From contig NMRB01001326.1 of the NCBI GenBank assembly GCA_002633025.1, positions 115,831 to 179,830 of the forward strand: 64,000 bases of DNA, in the 5' to 3' direction. A program made the position numbers and the translations under genes. Numbering within the stretch: the first letter of the stretch is position 1; each line of letters starts with the position of its first letter. The notes beneath the pieces are model-generated. The model saw only the letters and a list, made by a program, of their open reading frames with translations, had not been told where the DNA came from and did not search any database. Of this stretch, positions 55,601-64,000 are shown in pieces. The DNA comes from Notospermus geniculatus. Taxonomy: Eukaryota > Nemertea > Pilidiophora > Heteronemertea > Lineidae.

Positions 55601-57319
55601 ATGTCTTTTGCCAATTATTTGCGGGGTTGGATTGGTCTTGTGGGTTTAATGGCCATTGGAAATACAGTACAATGCTTTGTTGACCCTCGATTTTTGCGAG
55701 AAAGGCTGTACACGACGTCCACAGGTCGAGGTGAGTGCATGATAAGGATGTACAATGTATACTCACAGTACAGTGGTGGTGTACTGTCATGGACGGAAGT
55801 AAATGGACACCAGGTTTTCTTGAATTTCTAAAGAACTAAGACGAGTAACATGAAAACATACTGACTGTAGTATTTAATGATGTAGGTTAAAACGGAAAAA
55901 GATCCGTCCAATTTTGCCTCCCTTTGAAAGAAGGAATTTTGTTTTTGGATTTCCAGAAAAACTGATGTTCATTTATTTTTGTCCATGACTGTACATGATA
56001 TAGAGTAGGTAGTATAGAGTATAGTATAGTGTATAGTAAAAGTGCCCCTGGGTTGAATTTGAATCTACTGGTGAAATAGGGAACCAATCAAGTGTCAATA
56101 AGCCGACCTTGGGGGCGGGGGGGGGGTCGTTTTACAAGTGACATTTTTTAAAGATCGATAATCTTATGTTTTTGTTCCAGCCAACACACTCACTGCCAGA
56201 CTATTTGGAATGTGGACCCTACTTGCTGCCGTTTTGAGAATATACTGTGCAGTTGATTTACATAATAAAAGGTATGTCCTGATACCACATGTACTGATAT
56301 TTCCCCTGTTTTCTGATGGTTGCCCCGCCTTTTCACTTTTTCCTTTTTCTTTCAGTGTTTACAATATTACTCTGGTCTCCTTTTTCCTTGCCCTCGGACA
56401 TTTTGCCAGTGAAGTATTAATATACAAAACAGCAGAACTGACTATAGGTGTCATCATTCCACTTTGTGTCTCAAGTAAGTAATTGTTTTGGAGATGTTAA
56501 GCAAAGTTCTCCCTTTCTGAAGAAAATGCCCTAACAACCAAAAGGGGTAGAACTTGCTAGGTCTGGATTTAATTAGGCCTCAAGTTAGCTTGTGGAACAG
56601 ATTTTACAGTACCTTAATCAGAAACAGAGTTTAGTGCAAGCAATAAATAAACAGGGCAATGTCTATCCCCCACATACCGGTAACTTGACAACAAAAAGGC
56701 CTAAGGCCTCCCTTATTATATCTTTTGGATTACGGATTCTCCGACGTGCTTTTTGGGAAAACCAGAAAAAAAATATTTTTTCCGACTTGCCATTTTTTAG
56801 CAGTGTTTTTTTTCCCGCCAACGCATTTTTTTCAAAAGCTCCTTGTTTTTCCAAGCGGCAAGCAAAATCGCGAAAGATCATCGTAGTTTTCCCCTGAACC
56901 CTGGCATACTCGGCAGCTTTACAACAGATAAAACCTTGGATTCAGTGTTCTGACTGCCTGCAAAACCTTTTTTTTATTTCTCCTACCTGCCGAGTTGACA
57001 ATAATTGTCCGTGAATACCACCGCAAATAAAAATTGGTGAGTAAGGCCTCTTTTTTTTTTTTTTCTTTCCCCCTCCCTACCTACCTAAATGGTGATGACA
57101 ATCCGTAATCCAAAAAATAAAATAAGCGTGGCCTAACGGGGAGAGGGGCGGAGGAGGCTAAAGTTAAGTCAACTTTTCATCATTACAGGTTTATCCGTCC
57201 TTGCTATGATTGTCGGCTACTGGTGGTTAGCGCCCTCTAGTGAGAATACCGGTCATGAAAACAGAAGAAAAGCAATGAAGCGAGAAGTTGTGTTTCAGAC
57301 GGACAATAAAGATGAATGA
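55601..57319 (+). CDS. ERG28: Ergosterol biosynthetic protein 28 homologue, four exons
   Basis: The coding exons are 55601-55730, 56181-56271, 56356-56474 and 57189-57319. Joined, they give 471 nt, or 156 residues plus stop; human ERG28 has 140. Introns of 450, 84 and 714 bp all have GT-AG ends and compatible phases (1, 2, 1). Seen: four hydrophobic segments at about residues 6-26, 51-69, 77-97 and 102-127; the motif CAVDLHNK near 66-73, matching CAIDIHNK in human; FFLALGHF near 83-90; and TIGVIIP near 103-109. From family knowledge, ERG28 is an ER membrane protein that tethers the sterol C-4 demethylation enzymes. The tail of about 30 residues is charged and divergent. The start is the first ATG and matches the family N-terminus. 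Introns 1 and 3 each carry a MITE. The 84-bp second intron is a multiple of three and has no stop, so its retention would keep the frame. No AATAAA is evident in the first 450 bp after the stop. Confidence 0.96.
55731..56180 (+). other. ERG28 intron 1 with an inserted MITE
   Basis: The intron has donor GTGAGT and acceptor TTGTTCCAG and splits codon 44 after its first base. About half of it is a Tc1-like MITE, listed separately. A poly-G run lies near 56113-56127. Confidence 0.9.
55783..55992. mobile_element. Tc1/mariner-like MITE in ERG28 intron 1
   Basis: The left end begins CTGTCATGGACGGAAGTAAA and the right end, read in reverse, begins CAGTCATGGACAAAAATAAA. These are imperfect TIRs of about 35 bp. 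Each is flanked by TA, the standard duplication of Tc1/mariner elements. The element is about 210 bp and has no open frame, so it is non-autonomous. It sits in the intron without touching the splice sites. Confidence 0.75.
56702..57136. mobile_element. TIR element in ERG28 intron 3
   Basis: The left end (reading toward TTTTGGATTACGGATT) and the right end (CCGTAATCCAAAAAATAAAA, finishing GTGGCCTAA) are inverted repeats of about 35 bp with mismatches. The interior is rich in A and T runs, including poly-T at 57050-57064. A diverged relative lies at 47007-47497. No target duplication was resolved, so the exact ends are uncertain. Confidence 0.6.
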
Positions 57320-57780
57320 TCAGACGGACGGACAGACAAAGAACCAGCAGCAGATTATGCAATTCAGATTTTAGTTTTCAAGGCTTTTGTTAGTAATTTT
57401 AGAGCTTTTGTTGAAGAAATTGCCACACAAGATACGAAGCTCCGCTGCCCTCATGTGGTAGTATCTCAAATAGGCTTGAATTAGAAATGAAAGAAAATTG
57501 AAAACCTGTGAAGTAGAAAATATGTCAGCCACTTACCGGTACTTACATTGCCATTTATATTGCCATGATTTATTATAGCCCATGTTGTGGTGTTGATAGA
57601 TTATTTTTGTAAGGTGTGGGAGTACAACTCGCTTAACTCTATACATGCCAAGTCAAAGAGTCCAGTTGGAATTCATGATCAATGTGCTACGTAAAAGTCC
57701 AATTTGAAATCATGTCTTAATCAAATTGATAGTTCATTTTCCTTGTCAAATATATTTTGAAAATACATGAATATCATTTT
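57320..57780 (+). other. Probable ERG28 3' untranslated region
   Basis: It begins with a GACGGACGGACAGAC run and shows no repeat until the element at 57781. No AATAAA was found, so the transcript end is unknown. Confidence 0.4.
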
Positions 57781-59353
57781 TAGCTCAGCTGACCAAAGGT
57801 CAGCGGAGCTATTTATATGACTATAAAATGGTTCAAAATCTGTCTGTGTGTGTGTCTGTGTGTCGTCCGTTAAACTGGCACGTTTCGCAACTGCAAGGCC
57901 CATGGTCATGAAAGTTGGTGGAGAGGTAGGCCCTGGGAAGGACTCGAAACAGAACCAAAAATTTTTGCGATCTGACCTACATAATGCCCTCCAGGGGGCA
58001 TTTTGCGCAAAATGAAATGTCTCAATATCTCAGCCCCTATGATAAATTTGTCGACCAAAGGTGATGGAATAGATAGGCTGATATTTTCTACATCAGCTCA
58101 AAGGGAAAATAATGTTAGATCTGTCCACCAGGGGGTGCTATTCAACAAAATCAAAAACAGGGGTATTTGAATTTCCCGCCCTTCAAAGTTCCTAGTGACT
58201 CTGTACCTGGTGTCCTGTCCACCTATATGTAGCCAGTGGCACACTGAGACTGGACTGATACTATGTTGAACCTTAGCTGACAATGGCCACTGTGCTTTTC
58301 ATCACTTGAGAAGTTCAACGTGCTTTTATATCGTGACTATCTTTCATCAGGTAAGGTGACATACTTCAACTCATTCTTTTAAGTGGGGCAACAGTCTCAA
58401 TGCCTAATTAGTAACTTACATCATTCAGATAGGTAGATTTGAACAGTCTATGGAGCATGCATTGATCACAAGATGATGATCAACCTCGTCACCATGAATT
58501 AGTGCTAGCTGTGGTCTCACTAACCACTGGGGGGCATCCAGGCTACCAATGCTTGTAGGGCTCACAATATCATCATGACATATATAACTGATACATTGTC
58601 TGAAGTCAAGGCCTCAGCCTGTTCCAGTTTCAGTTCTCAGATGTGACAAAATTGATATGACCACAGGGGCTGTCTCAGAAGTACCGGTAGGCCTATTGTC
58701 TACTTGACCAATAGTAGTGGGATTTATTTAGTAAGCCTAGGCCTACTGATACAAAATGCGAAAGAGGCATTTTCTTTTGAGATTTTTAAAATATTGCTCA
58801 CCTCATCTACCACTTAGTAAGGTCATCTGGACTTGTTCCCATCTTTTATAACCCCTTACCACCCATTATTTACCACCAAATGGGTGTCAAAAGATATCTA
58901 TCTCGATTCATCAAAAATTAATTGCAGGCCTATTAGGCCTATCTGGTGTTAACCCCTCCTCACCCAGTAGGTCTAACACGATATCTATCTCTATTCATAA
59001 ATGATTATTCCCTTCCCACCCAAATGAGTCCAGAAATAGGTCTGATATGATACAACATCATGATTCACAAAATTAACCCCTTCCCACCCAGTGGGTGCAA
59101 TACGACATCTAGGCCTATCTCCATTCACCGAGAGATATTGACCCCTACCCAAGTGGTCTAATATTAAGATACCCGATTTGATTCACAAAGTGGCCCCTTT
59201 CTGCTGATTTCAGCGAGGAATGCTATATACATGTATTTGCTTGTGAACCATTAAAATTAAATAAGGCGCACTGTTGTATCTCGTTTCGCCTGTCTCAACC
59301 TCTTGAGTTGGCAGGTCATAGTCAGCTGAGCGCAAGGCCCATGGGCCTCTTGT
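57781..59353 (+). mobile_element. 1.57-kb repeat element downstream of ERG28
   Basis: The left end is a hairpin (AGCTCAGCTGACC, loop, GGTCAGCGGAGCT), followed by a TGTCTGTGTGTG microsatellite. The right end has GTCAGCTGAGCGCAAGGCCC and the hairpin AGGCCCATGGGCCT before CTTGTT. The interior includes a block of CACCCAGTGGGTCTAA-type degenerate tandem units at 58845-59190. The right-end hairpin before CTTG is Helitron-like, but that assignment is tentative. No protein is encoded. Confidence 0.65.
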
Positions 59354-59414
59354 TATAATTATAGATGTGTTTTGTGAGTTTGCTTCATTTTGTTTATGAC
59401 AACCCCACCCCAAT

Positions 59415-59561
59415 GTTACTATGGAAACGATCTACCAATCTTCACACTACAGAAGTCAGCTGCAGCCTTGCTCACATCCATGTTAACTATGGAAAATGCA
59501 CCCAACTTCACACTACATAAGTCGTGTAAGTCAGCTGCAACCTTGCTAACATCCATGTTAA
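59415..59561 (+). repeat. 66-bp minisatellite, first array (left part)
   Basis: TTCACACTACAGAAGTCAGC, then TGCAGCCTTGCTCACATCCA, then TGTTAACTATGGAAAATG is the unit, in about two copies. The same unit forms the array at 61326. The array is cut at TTAA by the element at 59562. Confidence 0.85.
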
Positions 59562-59934
59562 AGGGAGGCATGCGAAAAATACTGCCCGGCGGGCACAAGT
59601 TGTCTGAGTTGTAGCGCCGTCTGTTAATACACGGTGACACTACGCTATATCACAGGTGCCTGTAAAGCTATCAGTGAGTTTCGAACACTTTTCTAACCAA
59701 ACGTATCTAAAAAAAACACAACACGTATCTAAAAACACACCACGAGGTCATAAATTCGTGAGCTCGAGGTGTGTTGTTTTACAAACTAGTGTTTTTTGGT
59801 TAGATACGTGTTCTAAGCTCACTAATAGCTCTACAGGGGCCTGTGATATAGCGTAGTGTCACCGTGTATTAACAGACGGCGCTACAACTCAGACAACTTG
59901 TGCCCGCCGGGCAATATTTTTCGCATGTCTCCCT
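59562..59934. mobile_element. TTAA-target fold-back element, about 118-bp TIRs
   Basis: AGGGAGGCATGCGAAAAATA starts the left arm. The right arm is its reverse complement, with only about six differences in 118 bp. TTAA flanks both sides (59558-59561 and 59935-59938). Removing the element restores CATGTTAACTATGG, the exact sequence of the 66-bp unit. The centre also folds (CTAACCAAACGTATCT against AGATACGTGTT... with CCAAA/TTTGG). It is non-coding. Confidence 0.95.
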
Positions 59935-60060
59935 TTAACTATGGAAAAGATGTACCAGTACCCAATTTCTCACTACAAAAGTCCGCTGCAACTTGGGTCA
60001 CATCCTCATTAGCTCCAGACTCCAGCCATGTTCACATCAAGTAAATTAGCCTTGCTGATG
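59935..60060 (+). repeat. 66-bp minisatellite, first array (right part) and tail
   Basis: ACTATGGAAAAGATGTACCA and TTTCTCACTACAAAAGTCCG continue the array; the tail CATGTTCACATCAAGTAAAT also closes the second array near 61727. The two arrays are therefore copies of one larger duplicated segment. Confidence 0.8.
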
Positions 60061-60067
60061 TTCACAG

Positions 60068-60250
60068 AGCACTAGAGGCAGCTTCCAAGGTGGCAATTCT
60101 GTCAAACTGATGGAAATAGGATCAAACTGTGACATATTTTGCAAGTATCAACATTTGGACCCAAATTCATTGTTTTTCAGTTGCTGGTGCCATCTGTGGT
60201 GTATTTGCTGTACTAACAGTAACCTAACAGCAAGCTGCCTCTGGTGTTCC
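60068..60250. mobile_element. Possible short TIR element
   Basis: AGCACTAGAGGCAGCTTCCA at the left and AGCAAGCTGCCTCTGGTGTT at the right are an imperfect inverted pair of about 20 bp. No target duplication is seen. Confidence 0.35.
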
Positions 60251-60577
60251 TGAACGATGGTTAGATCAAAACAAAAACATATTTTGTTACTTATCACAGA
60301 AAAGTTTTATTTCTTCCCCATACACAAGTCACATTCATTCTATACAGTATAAATACTTTACACAAACTACTTCCAAGTAAGCACAGAGGACAAACTATAA
60401 TGCATAGAATTCTAAGGTCAACGTAAACTTTCCTATGGAAACAAGTTACTTGAACGGAAAGCATAAAATTTATCAGGCCCTTTAGTGGTAAGGAAAACAT
60501 AAAATTTATCAGGCCTTTTAGTGGTAAAAGCTAAAATTTTAGTCAGTTATTTTAGCCACTGACATAGGGGTTAGTGT
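60251..60577. other. Anonymous sequence with a short duplication
   Basis: GCATAAAATTTATCAGGCCC TTTTAGTGGTAA-type words occur twice at 60461-60530 (about 40 bp apart). No gene is supported. Confidence 0.5.
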
Positions 60578-60721
60578 CAGGCGCGGATCCAGAGGGGGTG
60601 CACGCCTCCCAGTTTTGCCAACAAATCTGTAAAATCGACCATGAGATTCTGGAATTGGGCGAAAATTTCAATGTTCCTAGCACAGGGCGCCCCCTTTTCC
60701 CAAATCCAGGATCCGCCACTG
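60578..60721 (+). mobile_element. hAT-like MITE, duplication AGTGT
   Basis: CAGGCGCGGATCCAGAGGG and AATCCAGGATCCGCCACTG are the ends, with AGTGT at 60573-60577 and 60722-60726. The interior is nearly the same as in the copies at 20896 and, reversed, 14405. Confidence 0.9.
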
Positions 60722-60726
60722 AGTGT

Positions 60727-61325
60727 AGCCAAGACTTACAGAAAGACAACAAAAAAGACACCATTTAACAAACAGTAAACTGGAAAGCTGCAAAGATTTT
60801 CACTGGCATAAGCTACTGGAAAAATATCGGAAAGGACTAGTGGGAAATGTAACTGCAGCCTGGAGTTAGGTGGGTTAAAGACTCCAGCGAGAAGCCACAT
60901 TCACATGGAGACAACTGACTGGCCACATAATAACTCGGTTCAACACAAGCCAGACACCTGTTGTTTTGTTAATTTCATTCAATAGAACATCCCAATTGAA
61001 TTCATTCCAAGCAATTTATACAGCTTACATGTCGGGTATGGTTTATTTACAAAATAAGAGGTATTGATCCTAACAGTGGAGAGGACGTGAACACAATAGG
61101 TCCAGAAGTGACAAGACAATGAAGTCGGTAAACCTCGGCCATAAGGGCTTGTTTCATTATACTGATCGATCCACAGGCCTATAGTTTCGATCTCTGTCAG
61201 CTCACGAGGTTCATCTGAAAGCCATGAGGTAAGCATTGAAAGTGGCCTGAATATTGATAGTTAAGAGTCGCTACAGGTCATATCACATCCTTGTTCACCG
61301 TGGAAATAGTCTACCTATAGTATCT
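60727..61325. other. Anonymous sequence
   Basis: No supported gene or repeat. Confidence 0.45.
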
Positions 61326-61765
61326 CCACACTGCAGATGTCAGATGCAACCTTGCTCACATCCATCTTAACTATGGAAAATGTACCCAACTTCACACTAC
61401 AGAAGTCAGATGCAACCTTGCTCACATCCATCTTAACTATGGAAAATGTACCCATCTTCACACTACAGAAGTCAGATGATGCAACCTTTCTCACATCCAT
61501 CTTAACTATGGAAAATGTACCCAACTTCACACTACAGAAGTCAGCTGCAACCTTGCTCACATCCATGTTAACTATGGAAAATGTACCTAACCTCACACTA
61601 CATAAGTCAGATGCCACCTTGCTCACATCCATGTTAACTATGGAAAAGATGTACCGGTACCCAATTTCTCACTACAGAAGTCGGCTGCAACTTGGGTCAC
61701 ATCCTCATTAGCGCCAAAGACTCTAGCCATGTTCACATCAAGTAAATTAGCCTAGCTGATGTTCA
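61326..61765 (+). repeat. 66-bp minisatellite, second array
   Basis: About six units of ACACTACAGAAGTCAGATGC, AACCTTGCTCACATCCATCT, TAACTATGGAAAATGTACCC run from 61326 to about 61700, followed by the tail shared with 59935-60060. One unit has an extra GAT triplet. Both strands stay open because 66 is a multiple of three (22-residue peptide repeats), which I take as a by-product. Confidence 0.9.
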
Positions 61766-61884
61766 ACTGCTCCAAAAACTCGGCCTAAAAGCAACTACAT
61801 GTATTGTATTACTACGCCCTGATGTTCAAAATTGTTAAAATTAAGTGGTATGAACTGTTAAAAGTAACTGAAGTAATTAACTAG

Positions 61885-63110
61885 AGCCATCATGTGATGG
61901 CGCAGATTCGTCTCCATTTGAAAGTTATGAAATGGCATGCACAGCGGCAAAATAGGTGGGCAGGGTCCAAAGGGTACTTTGGGTACAAATATACCTAGTA
62001 CCCTAAAGAAATTTGAGGGTACGATATAGTACCCTCAAATGAAATGGTCCATGGACCATGTGCTCACCCATTTGGACATAATACTGTAATGACAGAGAGA
62101 GGTATATCAGTTATATGAGCAATCTGGGTAAGTCATTCCCAAGTTGTAGGACTTCAATGATTTTCAGTTTGTGCCACCTGGCGGCCATACTGGATGTCCA
62201 ATCGGGCGAAAACTTCACATGCACATAAAGGTCATCTAGAGGGAGCCACATAGCACATTTGAGTGCACTGGGTCAAGTCGTTCCTGAGTTATTGCACATT
62301 TGATTATTTTCGGGTTCGACACCTGGTGGCCATATTGGAACCTCAATCAGGCCGAAATTTGACGTGCTTGTAAAGGTCATCTAGAAGGAGGTACATATCA
62401 AATTTGATCGCTCTGGGTCAAGTTGTTCCTGAGTTATAGCACATTTGATGATTTTCAGGTTACGCCACCTGGTGGCCGTATTGGAAGTTTAATCAGGCCG
62501 AAATTTGTCGTGCTTGTAAGGGCCATCTAGAGGGAGGTAAATATCAAGTTTGAGCACTCTGGGTCAAGCCGTTCCTGAGTTATAGCACTTGGAAGATTTT
62601 CAGGTTATGCCACCTGGCGGCCATATTGGATGTCCGATCGGGCCGAAACTTGGTAATTTTGAAGGTACCCCTCTAATACACGTTTATGCAAGATATGAAG
62701 ACGCTCGGTGAAATAATGAAGAACTGTGGCAGGTTCGTTACTTAGGTTCGTTACTTCTGTCGAACTTTGACCTCTGTGACCTTGAAAAGTAGGTCAAATC
62801 AAAAACCCGTTATATATGTTATGTATCCTAATATGAGACACCTATGACAAAAATTTGGAGATGATCGAGTCATTAGTTCAGGAGTTATTGCACTTTTTGT
62901 GTTTTTGGTTTTGGCCACCTGGAGGCCAAGCCAAGAATCGAATCGGACCGAAACTTGGTGTCATACATGTAAGTCATCTGACCTAGGGGTATATATGTAC
63001 CAAGTTTCAGATCAATAGCCCCAGCGGTTACAAAACGTGCCCTGCTAACGGACGACGACGACGACGGACGACTGACGCTGCACCATTGTAAGAGTTGACA
63101 GGTGAGCTAA
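61885..63110 (+). mobile_element. Repeat element with four 146-bp tandem units
   Basis: GCCACCTGGCGGCCATATTG-type blocks recur near 62175, 62317, 62466 and 62610, each with TCAGGCCGAAATTTG and CATCTAGAGGGAGG words. A final block (TTTTGGCCACCTGGAGGCCA at 62910), a GACGACGACGACGACGG run and GACAGGTGAGCTAAAAA end the element. 48430-48640 repeats that right end, and 32950-33768 is a distant relative in layout. No protein is encoded. Confidence 0.75.
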
Positions 63111-64000
63111 AAATCAATTCAGTAATGTTTTTCTTAAATTTGTTACATTTCAAATGCAACTTTCATGCATAAGGAACACTAATTTTGCATTTTGGAGTGA
63201 AAAAATGACTCTGGAGGCCATTATTAACAGAAAAAAAATTGAAAAAAATTAAACAAATTTTTTTCTCCCCCCCCCCCAGGAGGTACCCTGGAAAAAATCC
63301 TGGCAGAAACCCTGGTGGGGCTGAAGTGTAGGGAGTGTGGGACACTCCAAAAGTGCCAAAAAGTTGTAAAAGCTAAATCTCACCCCTTGACATGAACATG
63401 ATGAAAGGCCTCTCAAGTGAATTCAAATTTCCCGCCCACAGCACCATGTATTTAAGCAGGCAATTTTCTGATTGGCTGGATCTCGATGTCCCCACTATCT
63501 TGATAACTTGGCCCCAAAATGGTTATCTAAGTAGGCCTATGCTATGAAATCAACAGAATATTGAACAAAAGACCCAATTTGAGCCTCTCACAGTGTCCGT
63601 CATAGCTTATTTTTCTGCTCATTAGGCATGTTTAGGTCAGACTAGCTGACCAGAAACATCGTAGGTGACACACTCATGGAGATCGTCTGCATGGTTTTTG
63701 GCGCGAAGCCAGATCAATTAGGGCTAAGTATATCAGTTCGGGAAATGTTAGAATTCGGATACGTATCCAAATTCGGATATGGGTATCTGAATTCAGATAC
63801 CTGGGGTATCCGAATTCGGATACTGTCGGCCAGATTTTCACAAAAATGTCAATAGGGGAGAGAAAACCTGGATAGGATAGCAGTTTACATTTGCATGATA
63901 CAGTAGAAGATGTGCACAAAAATGTCAAACCAGCTTTTAAAAATTCTCCCAAGCGTTTGCCTGCTAGCAGCAATTATATCCAACCCGTGTACATTTCACT
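63111..64000. other. Anonymous sequence to window end
   Basis: A poly-C run lies at 63267-63278. TTCGGATAC-type words are repeated several times between 63755 and 63822. No gene is supported. Confidence 0.45.

Noticed and set aside
61315-61711. Protein with 22-residue repeats on either strand
   Set aside because: It is a by-product of a 66-bp minisatellite; no splice sites or start context support a gene.

Overview
The window is eukaryotic nuclear DNA, almost certainly from a marine invertebrate and probably from an echinoderm or a close deuterostome. The pointers are one intron-bearing, animal-type gene, the recurring palindrome TAGGCCTA, TACATG microsatellites, and very many short non-autonomous transposons with terminal inverted repeats (TIRs). 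The species assignment is inference. No operons, ribosome binding sites, CRISPR arrays or complete viral genes are visible.

One gene can be read completely: an ERG28 homologue (sterol C-4 demethylation scaffold) on the plus strand at 55601-57319. It has four coding exons with GT-AG introns and encodes 156 residues. A second probable gene is represented by its first coding exon only: a signal peptide on the minus strand at 53272-53359, with an in-frame upstream stop, a good start context and a splice donor. The two genes point away from each other, about 2.2 kb apart. Weaker exon candidates lie at 7458-7818 (minus), 13174-13605 (plus) and 22848-23216 (minus).

Region by region: 1-5 kb holds a MITE (a short non-autonomous transposon) and anonymous DNA. 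5.6-6.2 kb has a 5-bp-duplication element and a dispersed repeat. 6.2-10.4 kb is mostly anonymous, with a degraded ribozyme-like repeat. 10.4-12.3 kb carries minisatellites. 13-21 kb has several MITEs and a nested insertion. A gap of N covers 21581-22466. 23.5-24.6 kb is repeat-rich. 24.6-31.8 kb is largely anonymous. 31.8-36.1 kb has TIR elements, repeats of the 'cctggtggc' class and a nested insertion. 36.9-37.1 kb and 47.9-48.2 kb are minisatellites. 39.9-46.4 kb has a pogo-like element, hammerhead-like motifs and a hAT-like element. 50.9-52.8 kb is a layered nest of SINEs, a minisatellite and three inserted MITEs. 53.2-57.3 kb is the gene-bearing part. 57.8-63.1 kb is again dense in repeats.

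No transposase, reverse transcriptase, integrase or replication initiator can be read anywhere, so every mobile element seen is non-autonomous. Insertion boundaries are unusually clear: many elements keep target-site duplications (TSDs), which allows relative dating by nesting. The most unusual signal is a repeated CTGARGA-stem-GAAA-stem-UH arrangement resembling hammerhead ribozymes. I found no new multi-gene system.
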